From Gammaproteobacteria bacterium (GTDB lineage Bacteria > Pseudomonadota > Gammaproteobacteria > Pseudomonadales > UBA5518), in NCBI GenBank assembly GCA_016705365.1, contig JADIYI010000002.1, positions 124,001 to 188,000 of the forward strand: DNA of 64,000 nt, read 5' to 3'. The number at the start of each line of letters is the position of its first letter. Within the stretch, counting starts at the first letter, position 1. The position numbers and the translations under genes were made by a program. This document shows, piece after piece, positions 35,533 to 47,079 of this stretch. The notes below the pieces were generated by a model. The model was not told the origin of the DNA. It saw only the letters and a list, made by a program, of their open reading frames with translations, and searched no databases.

Positions 35533-36722
35533 GCCGCGAGTTTCTCGCGCACCTGGCAGGGGAACTCGCCGCCATCGAGCGTGACGGGCTGCGCAAGCAG
35601 GAGCGGCTGCTGTCCACCGCGCAGGACGCAACGATCCGCGTGGGTTCGGGTCCCGAACTGCTGAATTTCTGCGCCAACAATTATCTTGGCCTGGCCAACC
35701 ATCCCGCGCTGCTCGATGCGGCGCGCGAAGGACTCGAACGCTTCGGCTTCGGCATGGCCTCGGTGCGCTTCATCTGCGGTACCCAGACCCGACATCGTGA
35801 ACTCGAGGAGCGGCTGAGCGCGTTTCTCGGTACCGAGGACACGATCCTGTACTCCTCCTGTTTCGATGCCAATGGCGGTTTGTTCGAGGCCCTGCTCGGC
35901 GAGCAGGATGCGGTGATCTCGGATGCGTTGAACCATGCCAGCATCATCGACGGGATCCGCCTGTGCAAGGCAAGACGCTACCGCTACGCGAGCAACGATC
36001 TCGACGAGCTCGAGCGGCAGTTGCGCCAGGCCGATGCCGATGGCGCGCGCTTCAAGCTGATCGCCACCGATGGCGTATTCTCGATGGATGGCATCATCGC
36101 GCGCCTCGATGCGATCTGTGCGCTGGCGGACCGGTACCGGGCGCAGGTGATGGTCGATGACTCGCATGCGGTGGGCGTGATCGGCGCGCGGGGTCGCGGC
36201 ACGCATGAACATTGCGGGGTGATCGAGCGCGTCGACATCATCACCGGCACCCTGGGCAAGGCCCTGGGTGGTGCCTCCGGAGGGTATACTTCGGGTCGTC
36301 GGGAGATCATCGAGCTGCTGCGCCAGCGCAGCCGGCCCTACCTGTTCTCGAACTCGCTGGCGCCGCCGATCGTGAATGCCTCGATCCGGGTGCTCGATAT
36401 GCTGGAGCAGGGTGGCGAATTGCGTGAGCGGCTGCGGGCCAACAGCACGCTGTTCCGCGGTTCGATGGCGGCGGCGGGCTTCCGGCTTGGCGGTGCCGGT
36501 CACCCGATCGTCCCGGTCATGATCGGCGATGCGCGGCTGGCGGCGACAATGGCGGAGCAACTGCTCGGCAAAGGCATCTACGTGGTGGGGTTTTCGTTTC
36601 CGGTGGTACCCGAAGGCGCGGCACGGATCCGCGCCCAGTTATCGGCGGCACATACCCCGGGGCAAATTGAACGTGCGGTGGCTGCATTTGCCGGTGTCGG
36701 CAAGTCTTTGGGCGTGATCTAG
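35529..36722 (+). CDS. kbl: Glycine C-acetyltransferase (2-amino-3-ketobutyrate CoA ligase)
   Basis: 397 residues. It cleaves 2-amino-3-ketobutyrate with CoA to glycine and acetyl-CoA, the second step of threonine degradation after Tdh. It belongs to the alpha-oxoamine synthases: [56 protein letters not shown] and the PLP Lys244 in [14 protein letters not shown], the same number as in E. coli. tdh lies 1 kb downstream but an LLM gene stands between. Co-translation with avtA is probable from the ATGA overlap. Confidence 0.95.
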   Translation: MSREFLAHLAGELAAIERDGLRKQERLLSTAQDATIRVGSGPELLNFCANNYLGLANHPALLDAAREGLERFGFGMASVRFICGTQTRHRELEERLSAFLGTEDTILYSSCFDANGGLFEALLGEQDAVISDALNHASIIDGIRLCKARRYRYASNDLDELERQLRQADADGARFKLIATDGVFSMDGIIARLDAICALADRYRAQVMVDDSHAVGVIGARGRGTHEHCGVIERVDIITGTLGKALGGASGGYTSGRREIIELLRQRSRPYLFSNSLAPPIVNASIRVLDMLEQGGELRERLRANSTLFRGSMAAAGFRLGGAGHPIVPVMIGDARLAATMAEQLLGKGIYVVGFSFPVVPEGAARIRAQLSAAHTPGQIERAVAAFAGVGKSLGVI

Positions 36723-36778
36723 CCGGGAATTCCGGGCGCTCTTCGCAGCAACAACCATCTGGACAGGAGCAGGGAACC

Positions 36779-37648
36779 ATGCAATTCGGCGTCAGCCTGG
36801 CGTTCACCGAAGCCAGCGATTACGTGCCGCTGGCGATAGCCGCCGAAGCCAACGGCTTTGCGGCGGTTACCTTGCCCGACCACCTGGTCTACCCGCGGAC
36901 CTTGTCTGTTCCGTACCCGTATACCGAGGACGGGGTGCCACGTTTCGACGAGGACGATCCGTTCCCGGACCCATGGCTCACTGCGATGGCAATGGCGGGC
37001 GCCACCCGTTCGCTGTGGTTTTATACCAGCGTTTACGTGCTGCCGGCACGCAATCCCTTTCACGTTGCCAAGATGCTTTCGAGCGCCGCGCAGCTCAGCA
37101 ACAATCGCATGGCGCTTGGTGTCGGGATGGGCTGGATGCCGGAGGAATTCGCCGCGGGCGGGCAGGCGTTTGCGCAGCGCGGGCGCCGCGCCGACGAGAT
37201 GATCGAGGTGATGCGCAAGCTGTGGAGCGGCGAGTGGGTGGAACATCATGGCGAGTTCTACGATTTTGCGCCGCTGAAGATGCGCCCTCCCGCGCCCGGA
37301 CACATCCCGATCTATGTCGGCGGCTTTTCGGCGCCGGCAATGCGCCGCGCGGCGCGCCATGACGGCTGGATTGCCGACCTGCATTCACTGGCCGAGCTCG
37401 AGCAGCTGATCGCCCGGGTGCGCAACTTCCGGGCCGAGGCCGGGCTCGCGGCAAAGCCGTTCGAGATACTCTCCTTCGGCTGCAGCGATGCCTGGGGCGC
37501 GGACGGGTTCCGTGCGATGCGCGATATGGGTGTCACCGTGACATCGACCATGCCCGGTGTGTTCTACGGTGCCGGCATCAAGGCATCGCTGCACCAGAAG
37601 ATCGATGCAATGAAGCGCTTCGCAGACGATGTGATCGGCAATATCTGA
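36779..37648 (+). CDS. LLM-class flavin-dependent oxidoreductase (third of three)
   Basis: 289 residues. [62 protein letters not shown] and [23 protein letters not shown] are the LLM motifs. The sequence resembles the gene at 29168 in general layout but is clearly different, so it is not a recent copy. Position between kbl and tdh suggests one long transcript, but no chemical connection to threonine is known. Confidence 0.8.
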   Translation: MQFGVSLAFTEASDYVPLAIAAEANGFAAVTLPDHLVYPRTLSVPYPYTEDGVPRFDEDDPFPDPWLTAMAMAGATRSLWFYTSVYVLPARNPFHVAKMLSSAAQLSNNRMALGVGMGWMPEEFAAGGQAFAQRGRRADEMIEVMRKLWSGEWVEHHGEFYDFAPLKMRPPAPGHIPIYVGGFSAPAMRRAARHDGWIADLHSLAELEQLIARVRNFRAEAGLAAKPFEILSFGCSDAWGADGFRAMRDMGVTVTSTMPGVFYGAGIKASLHQKIDAMKRFADDVIGNI

Positions 37649-37724
37649 TGTCGCCCGGGCAACGCAAACCGGTTTTTTCCGGCACGACAGGCGGCATCGG
37701 CCGACCCGACGAGGGAGGCAGCAG

Positions 37725-38756
37725 GTGAAAGCACTCGCCAAGCTCAAACCGGAACCCGGCATCTGGCTGACCGATGTGCCGGAACCCGGGATAGGCCACA
37801 ACGATGTCAAGATCCGCATTCGCAAGACTGCGATCTGTGGTACCGACACGCATATTTTCCACTGGGACAAATGGTCGCGGGACACCATCCGCGTGCCGCT
37901 GGTGATCGGCCACGAGTATGCGGGCGAAATCGTCGAGATCGGCCAGGAGGTCAGCGGCTTTCGCATCGGCGACCGGGTCACCGGCGAGGGGCATATCACC
38001 TGCGGCTACTGTCGCAACTGCCGCGCCGGACGGCGCCACCTGTGCCGCAACACGGTCGGGGTAGGGGTCAACCGGCCCGGGTGTTTTGCCGAGTACCTGG
38101 TGATACCGGCGTTCAACGCGTTTCATCTTGGCGAGGGCATCAGTGATGATCTCGCCGCGATATTCGATCCTTTCGGCAACGCGGTACATACCGCGCTGTC
38201 GTTCAACCTGGTGGCTGAAGACGTGCTGATCACCGGCGCCGGTCCGATCGGCATCATGGCGGTTGCGGTGGCGCGCCACTGCGGTGCGCGCCATATCGTC
38301 ATTACCGATGTGAACGAGTACCGGCTCGAACTGGCGCGGCGCATGGGAGCCACGCTGGCGGTCAATGTCGGCGAGCGCGCGCTCGAGGGCGTGATGCAGG
38401 AACTGGGGATGACGGAGGGCTTCGATGTGGGCCTCGAGATGTCCGGTGCGCCGAGCGCGTTTGCGGCGCTGCTCGATGCCATGAATCATGGCGGACGGGT
38501 CGCGGTGCTGGGGATTCCACCGGCGGAAATGAGCCTCGACTGGAACAAGATCATCTTCAAGGGGCTGACGGTCAAGGGCGTCTACGGTCGCGAGATGTTC
38601 GAAACCTGGTATCGCATGGCGGGCCTGGTGCAATCCGGGCTGGATCTCGAGCCGGTCATCACCCACCGGTTGCCGCTGGCGGACTTCCAGCAGGGTTTCG
38701 AAATCATGAGTTCCGGGCAATCGGGGAAGATCATCCTCGACTGGGATGCCGCCTGA
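37725..38756 (+). CDS. tdh: L-threonine 3-dehydrogenase
   Basis: 343 residues from GTG 37725, with GAGGGAGG upstream. It oxidises threonine to 2-amino-3-ketobutyrate with NAD. It is a zinc medium-chain dehydrogenase: catalytic zinc ligand Cys38 in [28 protein letters not shown], and structural zinc Cys residues in [19 protein letters not shown]. The NAD fold is [15 protein letters not shown]. Length and motifs agree with E. coli Tdh. It overlaps the thioesterase by TGATG. Confidence 0.95.
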   Translation: MKALAKLKPEPGIWLTDVPEPGIGHNDVKIRIRKTAICGTDTHIFHWDKWSRDTIRVPLVIGHEYAGEIVEIGQEVSGFRIGDRVTGEGHITCGYCRNCRAGRRHLCRNTVGVGVNRPGCFAEYLVIPAFNAFHLGEGISDDLAAIFDPFGNAVHTALSFNLVAEDVLITGAGPIGIMAVAVARHCGARHIVITDVNEYRLELARRMGATLAVNVGERALEGVMQELGMTEGFDVGLEMSGAPSAFAALLDAMNHGGRVAVLGIPPAEMSLDWNKIIFKGLTVKGVYGREMFETWYRMAGLVQSGLDLEPVITHRLPLADFQQGFEIMSSGQSGKIILDWDAA

Positions 38757-39211
38757 TGGACTTCCGGGACAGCGGCGAACCGCGCCTGATGATCGATGTG
38801 CCGATAAAGAGTCCGTTCAACGATTATCTCGGCATGCAGTTCCTGCGCACCGCGGATAACGCACTGGAAGTGCGCCTGCCGATCCGTGCCGAGCTGCTGA
38901 ACAGCGCGGGCATCGTGCATGGCGGGGTGTACGCCAGCCTCGGCGATGTGGCGCTGAGTGCCGCGATCCATGTGCGCGTGGTGCCGCAGCAGATGGCAAT
39001 CACGGTGGAGATGAGCTGTCGCTACCTGCGCGGTGCGCGCGCGGGGGTGTTGTGCGCGCTGGGGCGTGTCGTGTACCTCGGCAAGCGTATCGTGGTGGCC
39101 GAGGCGGATATTCGGGTCGACGGAGAATTGCAATACACCACCAGCGGAACCTTCACCCTGATGCCGCGCGGCGCACCGGGCGTTGGCAACCAGGACCAGG
39201 GAGCCCCATGA
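38756..39211 (+). CDS. PaaI-type hotdog-fold thioesterase
   Basis: 151 residues. The hotdog core includes NDYLGMQFLRTADNALEVRL, the active-site segment NSAGIVHGGVYASLGDVALS with the HGG motif, and VEMSCRYLRGARAG. Proteins of this type release free acids or CoA from small acyl-CoA. It begins inside the tdh stop and its stop overlaps the xthA start (ATGA), so three unrelated genes are translationally linked. Confidence 0.85.
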   Translation: MDFRDSGEPRLMIDVPIKSPFNDYLGMQFLRTADNALEVRLPIRAELLNSAGIVHGGVYASLGDVALSAAIHVRVVPQQMAITVEMSCRYLRGARAGVLCALGRVVYLGKRIVVAEADIRVDGELQYTTSGTFTLMPRGAPGVGNQDQGAP

Positions 39212-39981
39212 GAGTCATTACCTTCAATGCCAACGGCATCCGCTCGGCCGCCAGCAAGGGCTTTTTTGTCTGGCTCGGGGCGCAGCAGGCCGACGTGGTG
39301 TGCGTGCAGGAAACGCGGGCGCGGATCGATCAGTTGAACGACGGGCATTTCTTTCCGGACGGCTATCACTGCTACTACTTCGATGCCGAGCGCCCCGGTT
39401 ATGCCGGAACCGCGGTCTATACGCGCCGCGAGCCGCAGACGGTCGTTCGCGGCCTGGGTTGGGAGCCGATCGACAGCGAAGGGCGCTGGCTTCAAGTCGA
39501 TTTCGCCGGTATCAGCGTGGTGTCGCTCTACATGCCCTCGGGCAGTTCGGGTGAAGAGCGCCAGGCGCGCAAGATCGAGTTGATGGACAAGTTGATGCCG
39601 CATCTGAAGGCCTTGCGTCGCAAACGCCGCGAGTTCATCTTGTGCGCGGACTGGAATATCTGCCATCGCGAGATCGACCTGAAGAACTGGCGCGGCAACC
39701 AGAAGAACTCGGGCTTTCTGCCCGAGGAGCGTGCCTGGCTCGACGAGTTGTTTGGAGCGGTGGGCTACGTCGATGCGTTCCGGGTGGTCAATCCGCATGC
39801 GGATCAGTACACCTGGTGGTCCAACCGGGGACGCGCGCGCGAGAACAACGTGGGATGGCGCCTCGACTATATGGCGGTGACTCCGGGCCTGCGGGAGCGG
39901 ATCAGGGGGGAGTCGGTCTACCGCGAGCAACGTTTTTCCGATCATGCCCCGCTCAGCATGGATTTCGAGTGGGAGTTGTAG
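39208..39981 (+). CDS. xthA: Exodeoxyribonuclease III / AP endonuclease
   Basis: 257 residues. It starts MRVITFNANGIRSAASKGFF, has the metal-binding Glu in VVCVQETRARID, YMPSGSSGEERQARK, ADWNICHREIDLKNWR, and ends FSDHAPLSMDFEWEL with the catalytic His. This is the ExoA/XthA group of class II AP endonucleases, acting in base-excision repair. It is the last gene of the tdh transcript. Confidence 0.93.
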   Translation: MRVITFNANGIRSAASKGFFVWLGAQQADVVCVQETRARIDQLNDGHFFPDGYHCYYFDAERPGYAGTAVYTRREPQTVVRGLGWEPIDSEGRWLQVDFAGISVVSLYMPSGSSGEERQARKIELMDKLMPHLKALRRKRREFILCADWNICHREIDLKNWRGNQKNSGFLPEERAWLDELFGAVGYVDAFRVVNPHADQYTWWSNRGRARENNVGWRLDYMAVTPGLRERIRGESVYREQRFSDHAPLSMDFEWEL

Positions 39982-40088
39982 GCGGGGATCAAAGCCGCTA
40001 GAGTCGCCGCACGGCGCCCTCGAGGTCTGTTCCTGAAGATGAATTTACATTAGATATATCTGTTAACGTTTTGATTTAAGGAGTGTTC

Positions 40089-40439
40089 ATGTTTTTTGTT
40101 TCACAGGCACATGCCCAGGCCGCCGGTTCACCACCCGGCAGTGACCCGCTGATTTCCTTTGCCTTCATGATCGGCATATTCGCGCTGTTCTACTTCATCG
40201 CGATCCGTCCCCAGCGCAAGCGTCAGAAGGAGCATCAGCAGATGGTCACGAGTCTCGCGGTCAAGGATGAAGTCGCGACCGCGAGTGGCATCCTGGGACG
40301 CATCACGTCTATCGAGCAGGATTTCGTGGTGCTCAAGGTGGCCGATAACGTCGAGCTCAAGCTGCAGAAATGGGCCGTGCAGAACGTGCTGCCAAAGGGC
40401 ACGCTGAAGGGCGTTGGCGCGGCGGGCGAGAAAAAGTAG
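40089..40439 (+). CDS. yajC: Sec translocase accessory protein YajC, without secD/secF
   Basis: 116 residues from ATG 40089, with AAGGAG 5 nt upstream. One transmembrane helix (LISFAFMIGIFALFYFIAI) is followed by RPQRKRQKEHQQM, then the soluble domain VKDEVATASGILGRITSIEQDFVVLKV. All of this is diagnostic. YajC associates with SecDF and AcrB. In most proteobacteria the order is tgt-yajC-secD-secF; here neither side has these genes. The preceding 107 bp are AT-rich and probably hold its own promoter. Confidence 0.93.
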   Translation: MFFVSQAHAQAAGSPPGSDPLISFAFMIGIFALFYFIAIRPQRKRQKEHQQMVTSLAVKDEVATASGILGRITSIEQDFVVLKVADNVELKLQKWAVQNVLPKGTLKGVGAAGEKK

Positions 40440-40464
40440 CGGTTTGTTGCGGGGAGCCAGGGGC

Positions 40465-40833
40465 ATGATCAAGCTGGTCTATTGTGTGACGCGCCACGCA
40501 GCGCTTGGTCGCGAACTGTTCCTGCACACCTGGCTGCATGAGCACGGCCCGCTCGTGCGCTCGCTCGCCGAAGCCCTGGGTACCGTGCGCTATGTACAGA
40601 GCCATACGCTCGACTCCGAGATCAACTCCGTGCTCGCGACATCGCGCGGGATGCAAGCCGGGTATGACGGAATTACCGAACTCTGGTTCGAGAGCATCGA
40701 GAGTCTGCAGGCTGCGCTGATATCACCCCGGGGAGCGGCTGCCGCCGCGACGCTACTCGCCGACGAGAAGCGTTTTATCGATCTGGAGCGTTCGCGCACT
40801 TTCATCGCCGAGGAGCACGAAGTGTTCGGCTGA
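40465..40833 (+). CDS. EthD domain protein
   Basis: 122 residues from ATG 40465, with GGGGAG upstream. The dimeric ferredoxin-like fold of EthD proteins is suggested by IKLVYCVTRHAALGRELFLHTWLHEHGPLV and GYDGITELWFESIESLQAAL. EthD was first found in ether degradation loci, and its relatives include lactone hydrolases and isomerases; the activity here is unknown. It lies 26 bp behind yajC and 22 bp before the PLP enzyme gene. Confidence 0.8.
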   Translation: MIKLVYCVTRHAALGRELFLHTWLHEHGPLVRSLAEALGTVRYVQSHTLDSEINSVLATSRGMQAGYDGITELWFESIESLQAALISPRGAAAAATLLADEKRFIDLERSRTFIAEEHEVFG

Positions 40834-40854
40834 GCGGGCGGCTGGAAAGGTTCA

Positions 40855-41910
40855 ATGCACGAAATGCCGACGGCAATACCACCACAGCCAGCTGTTTCGC
40901 TGCGCTATCCACCGCGTTTGTCGCTGGCACGGCTGCCCACTCCGCTGCAGCCTCTCGATCGTTTGCGCGCGCTGGGCGGCGGGCCGCGGATCTGGGTCAA
41001 GCGGGACGATCTCAGCGATTGCGCCGTCAGCGGCAACAAGGTGCGCAAACTCGAGTTCACGCTGGCGCAGGCGCTCGCAGAGGGCGCGGACACGCTGATC
41101 AGCTGCGGCGGACTGCAATCGAACCACTGTCGTGCCACGGCGCTGCTCGGAGCGCGGCTCGGGCTGCAGGTGCACCTGGTATTGCGCGGCGAAGCGCAGG
41201 GCACGCCCGATGGTAACCTGTTCCTCGACCACCTGGCCGGGGCACAGGTCCATTGTTATCCCGCGGCCCGCTACCTGAGCGAACGCGACAGCCTGTTGCG
41301 GGAACTTGCCGCACGCCTGCGCACCGCAGGGCGGCGGCCGTTCGTGATTCCCACCGGGGCCAGCGATGAAATCGGAGTCTGGGGCTATGTCGCGGCGAGC
41401 GCCGAGCTGGCGATGGATTTCGCGAGTGCCGGAATCGAGCCGCGTCATGTGGTGGTCGCAACCGGTTCCGGCGGAACCCAGGCGGGCCTGAGCGCAGGCC
41501 TGCATCTTTATGCGCAACGCTGTGAAGTCCTTGGTATTGCGGTCTGCGACGATGCGGCATGGTTCCACAACAAGGTGAATTGCGATCTCGCGGACTGGAA
41601 GCGCCGATATCGGGTGGCGATCGAACTCGACAGGCTGCGCATCCGTGTGCTCGATGACTATATCGGCGCGGGATACGCCCGGGCTGACGCCGCGGTGTTT
41701 GCCACCATCGCCCAGGCGGCCCGGCTGGAGGGATTGGTGCTCGACCCCGTCTATACCGGAAAGGCCTTTCACGGCATGCTCGAGGAGATTCGCGCCGGGC
41801 GTTTGTGCGAGGCCGAGGATATCGTGTTCGTGCATACCGGCGGCATATTCGGCCTGTTCGCCCAGCGCGCCGAGGCCATGCGCGAAATCGCGCCCGGGGC
41901 TGCTGGCTGA
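40855..41910 (+). CDS. D-cysteine desulfhydrase / ACC deaminase-like PLP enzyme
   Basis: 351 residues. Fold-type II PLP enzyme: LARLPTPLQPLDRL, WVKRDDLSDCAVSGNKVRKLEF with the cofactor Lys62, SCGGLQSNHCRATALL with the catalytic Ser, and TGSGGTQAGLSAGL for the phosphate. It belongs to the DcyD/ACC deaminase group, which removes ammonia, and H2S from D-cysteine. Which of these substrates it takes cannot be decided without modelling the pocket. Length is near that of DcyD (about 330). Confidence 0.85.
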   Translation: MHEMPTAIPPQPAVSLRYPPRLSLARLPTPLQPLDRLRALGGGPRIWVKRDDLSDCAVSGNKVRKLEFTLAQALAEGADTLISCGGLQSNHCRATALLGARLGLQVHLVLRGEAQGTPDGNLFLDHLAGAQVHCYPAARYLSERDSLLRELAARLRTAGRRPFVIPTGASDEIGVWGYVAASAELAMDFASAGIEPRHVVVATGSGGTQAGLSAGLHLYAQRCEVLGIAVCDDAAWFHNKVNCDLADWKRRYRVAIELDRLRIRVLDDYIGAGYARADAAVFATIAQAARLEGLVLDPVYTGKAFHGMLEEIRAGRLCEAEDIVFVHTGGIFGLFAQRAEAMREIAPGAAG

Positions 41911-41967
41911 GCGCTGCGCTCCCCGGCGCACATGGTTACAATGCCCTCGACTCATACGGACCAGCGC

Positions 41968-42867
41968 ATGCCAGCGGAACTCGGAAACAAGCTCGTCATC
42001 GCCATCTCCTCGCGCGCCCTGTTCGATCTCGACCAGAGTCACGAGGTATTCGAGCGCGACGGCCTCGAGGCTTACCAGCGCTACCAGATTGAACACGAGG
42101 ACCAGGTGCTCGCTCCGGGCGATGCATTTCTGCTGGTGCAGAAACTGCTCGGCCTGAACGCACGTCTGAAGGGTGAGGCGCGGGTCGAGGTGATCCTGCT
42201 GTCACGCAACAGTGCCGATACCGGTTTGCGCGTGTTCAACAGCATCCAGCATTACGGGCTGGCGATCACGCGCGCGGCGTTCTGCGCCGGCCAGAGCCCT
42301 TATCGCTATGTCGGTGCTTTCGGCTGCCACCTGTTCCTGTCGACCGAGGCCGAGGACGTACGCCAGGCCCTCGAGCAGGGAGTGGCCGCGGCGACCTTTC
42401 TGCCCTCGCGCGCCAGCAGCGAATCGGTAGAGCAGCTGCGTTTCGCCTTCGACGGCGACGCAGTGCTGTTTTCCGATGAAGCCGAGCAGATCTACAAGAG
42501 CCAGGGGCTGGAAGCGTTCACCCGCAGTGAACAGCAGGCCGCGAAGCAGCCGCTCAGCGGGGGTCCGTTCAAGGCCTTCCTCTCGGCTTTGCAGCAGCTG
42601 CAGCACGAGTTCCCGCAGGATCAGTGCCCGATCCGTACCGCACTGGTCACGGCGCGTTCGGCTCCCGCGCACGAGCGCGTGGTGCGTACGCTTCGCGCCT
42701 GGGGGATCCGTATCGACGAGTCGCTGTTTCTCGGTGGTCTCAACAAGTCGGAATTCCTGCGCGCCTATGGCGCCGATGTGTTTTTCGACGACCAGCGCCT
42801 GCATTGTGATTCCGCCAGTGAACACGTGCCCACCGGACATGTGCCGCATGGCATCGCGAACCGCTGA
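41968..42867 (+). CDS. 5'-nucleotidase (cN-I type)
   Basis: 299 residues from ATG 41968, which fits the family start (MPAELGNKLVIAISSRALFDL); ATG 41941 and ATG 41932 would add 9 or 12 residues and have no better ribosome site. HAD-like nucleophile motif variants and FAFDGDAVLFSDEAEQIYKS are diagnostic for the cytosolic 5'-nucleotidase I family, together with VILLSRNSADTGLRVFNSI and FFDDQRLHCD. It dephosphorylates nucleoside monophosphates. Confidence 0.85.
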   Translation: MPAELGNKLVIAISSRALFDLDQSHEVFERDGLEAYQRYQIEHEDQVLAPGDAFLLVQKLLGLNARLKGEARVEVILLSRNSADTGLRVFNSIQHYGLAITRAAFCAGQSPYRYVGAFGCHLFLSTEAEDVRQALEQGVAAATFLPSRASSESVEQLRFAFDGDAVLFSDEAEQIYKSQGLEAFTRSEQQAAKQPLSGGPFKAFLSALQQLQHEFPQDQCPIRTALVTARSAPAHERVVRTLRAWGIRIDESLFLGGLNKSEFLRAYGADVFFDDQRLHCDSASEHVPTGHVPHGIANR

Positions 42868-42939
42868 ATGCGCTGGCGGGCGAACACCTGATCGCCGTAC
42901 GATGAGCTCCACCCGACACCCGAAGGAAGGAATCGAAAC

Positions 42940-44175
42940 ATGAAGCATGGTCCTGTTAGCGCCGCACTGATGCTGTTCAGCGTGTTGTCCGTTTTTTCGG
43001 TTCAGGCCGACGAACTCTCGAGCGCGACCGAGCACCTGGTCCGTCAGATCAGGGAAGCCGAACGCCAACTGCGGCAATTTCCCGCCTACGCGGAAGATGC
43101 GCCGGGCGCCTACGCCCACCTGATGCGCATGTTGCGACGATCGCTTGAAGAGCAGTTCCTGCAGGACCCCGACTACCCGTTCTTTCGGGTACTTGACGAC
43201 TGGGTGCGCGAGGGCGGCGATAATCCCGATCAGCGATATCTGTTTGCCCGCCTCAAGGGCGGTGAGCGCTACCGCGTTTGGGGAAATGTCGGCAGCGCCC
43301 ATGCGGTCGAGCTGCAGCTCTACGAGGGACAGCCTTGGGCTGGCAAAGGGCAAGCCGGTGACTACCTGCCGTCCCGGGAATTGGTGACTGATGCTGAAGG
43401 CAACTTCGAGGTGGTGTTGTCAGCGGAGCGAACCGGCAAGAACTGGCTGGCCATGAATTCGGCCACGGATACAGTGGTCGTCAGGCAGATCTACAAGGAA
43501 TGGACGGATGCAGCACCGGGGCGTATCCACATCGACCGTCTGGAGAATACGAGCCAACCCAAGCCCGTGGCCAACTCCGAGGATGTCGCCCGGCGTATCA
43601 GGAACACGGGAGACGCGGTGAGGCTTTCAACGCTCGTCTGGCCCGGGTTTGTGCAGCAGCGCTATGTGGCCGAGCAGCCCCTGAACCAGGTGTCCAGCCT
43701 TATCGATACCGAGACCGTGGGCGGAGCCGAGGGGCGGTGGATGGCCCACGGTGTGCACAACCTGCAGGAAGACGAGGTGCTGCTGCTGAAAATGCCCCCG
43801 ACCAGTGCGCGCTACCAGGCGATACAGCTGGCAGACATGTGGTTCGCCTCGCTCGAGTACGCCGACTGCATCACCAGTCTGAATGACGCCCAGAGTATCG
43901 TGGCAGCTGACGGTAATACCTACTACGTCATTTCCGCAACCGACCCGGGCTACCCGAACTGGCTGGATGCGGAAGGTGGAAAGCGGGGAGTGTTTCTTCT
44001 GCGCTATGACGGGGTCAACGGAGTCATCGATAAATCGCTGTGGCCCGAGGCTCGCCTGTTGAAAAGGGAAGCTCTGCGGACAGCCATTCCGGGATATCGT
44101 GAAGCGAGCGCCGAGGACCGCCAGTCAACACTGCGGGAGCGTCGGCGGCATGTTCAGGTTCGTTACGGCAAGTAG
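42940..44175 (+). CDS. Exported DUF1214-like protein
   Basis: 411 residues with GAAGGA upstream. The signal peptide MKHGPVSAALMLFSVLSVFS ends at VQA before DELS. The mature protein has a helical N-terminal part and a beta-rich part with RYLFARLKGGERYRVWGNVG, NFEVVLSAERTGKNWLAM and ATDTVVVRQIYKEW. These agree with DUF1214/DUF1254-type envelope proteins often encoded in hydrocarbon and steroid degradation regions. The enzymatic role is unknown. It opens a block (42940-49706) that also has a TonB receptor and a KstD-like oxidase. Confidence 0.65.
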   Translation: MKHGPVSAALMLFSVLSVFSVQADELSSATEHLVRQIREAERQLRQFPAYAEDAPGAYAHLMRMLRRSLEEQFLQDPDYPFFRVLDDWVREGGDNPDQRYLFARLKGGERYRVWGNVGSAHAVELQLYEGQPWAGKGQAGDYLPSRELVTDAEGNFEVVLSAERTGKNWLAMNSATDTVVVRQIYKEWTDAAPGRIHIDRLENTSQPKPVANSEDVARRIRNTGDAVRLSTLVWPGFVQQRYVAEQPLNQVSSLIDTETVGGAEGRWMAHGVHNLQEDEVLLLKMPPTSARYQAIQLADMWFASLEYADCITSLNDAQSIVAADGNTYYVISATDPGYPNWLDAEGGKRGVFLLRYDGVNGVIDKSLWPEARLLKREALRTAIPGYREASAEDRQSTLRERRRHVQVRYGK

Positions 44176-44252
44176 CTGAATGAAATAAACGGCGATTATT
44201 GGTTTGCTGATCTGGCGGTACGTGGCTCTTTCGCACCTGACGGGATAACAGG

Positions 44253-44396
44253 ATGCTCTTGAAAGACAAGGTCGTGTTGGTTGCCGGTGCGGGCCCCGCG
44301 ATACGACTCGAGCCGGATGCATCGAGCGTGCTGGTAGCCATGCCAGACGGGGGGAGATCTGCTGACGCCGAATCGCCTCTGCGCGCGAACGCATAG
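44253..44396 (+). pseudogene. Truncated SDR gene, 47 codons
   Basis: The frame begins MLLKDKVVLVAGAGPA, the first strand and dinucleotide loop of an SDR (normally GAGPGIG). It then runs straight into SSVLVAMPDGGRSADA before a stop; the DGG piece looks like an SDR C-terminus. If so the middle has been lost, as in the gene at 30040. All catalytic residues are missing. It lies in the 413-bp spacer between the DUF1214-like and TonB receptor genes, which holds nothing else but the palindrome at 44499-44522. Confidence 0.6.
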
Positions 44397-44498
44397 ACCC
44401 CTGAATCTGGACCGTCATGCTCTGTTTACGGTCATTGCGGGTGACTTATCCTGCGTATTGGTGCTCGTCAAATTCGCGTATGTGGAAGCTGCAGGTAT

Positions 44499-44522
44499 TG
44501 TGCAATGATCATTCATTGCACA
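44499..44522. promoter_or_regulatory. 24-bp perfect palindrome upstream of the TonB-dependent receptor
   Basis: Arms TGTGCAATGA (44499-44508) and TCATTGCACA (44513-44522) are exact inverted repeats with a 4-bp spacer, TCAT. The symmetry and length suit a dimeric repressor of the TetR or GntR class. There is no T-run behind it, so a terminator is less likely. It ends 66 bp before the receptor start codon. No regulator gene is adjacent. Confidence 0.7.
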
Positions 44523-44588
44523 GGGATGACCGGTCGAGACACCAAGCTTGATTGAGTGAAATACCGTAACCCTGGAGGAATAATCAAA

Positions 44589-46895
<2,307 letters not shown>

Positions 46896-46898
46896 GCG

Positions 46899-46926
46899 CG
46901 CAAGGGGTTCGCTGGAGCCCCTTGCG
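46899..46926 (+). terminator. Hairpin directly behind the TonB receptor
   Basis: A 9-bp perfect stem, CGCAAGGGG / CCCCTTGCG, with a 10-nt loop begins 3 bp after the receptor stop. It is followed by a moderately T-rich stretch (TTCATTCC), so an intrinsic terminator is likely. Confidence 0.6.
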
Positions 46927-46946
46927 TTCATTCCATCGCTTCACTT

Positions 46947-46975
46947 GCTCTCTCCGTCCCGGGGGCGGAGAGAGC
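46947..46975 (+). terminator. Second hairpin behind the TonB receptor
   Basis: A 10-bp perfect stem, GCTCTCTCCG / CGGAGAGAGC, with loop TCCCGGGGG lies 21 bp behind the first hairpin. It has no T-run. It may strengthen termination or protect the mRNA 3' end. Confidence 0.5.
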
Positions 46976-47079
46976 TTCACTGCCCTCGCTCGCAGCGTGG
47001 TGAATCCATGTGTTTGACTGTCCATGTAAAGGAGATCTGGCGATACCTGGTAAAGAGCATGGGGGGCGAGTCCCCTGTA

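Noticed and set aside
44499..44522. Palindrome as intrinsic terminator
   Set aside because: The arms are not GC-rich and no T-run follows on either strand; an operator is more likely.
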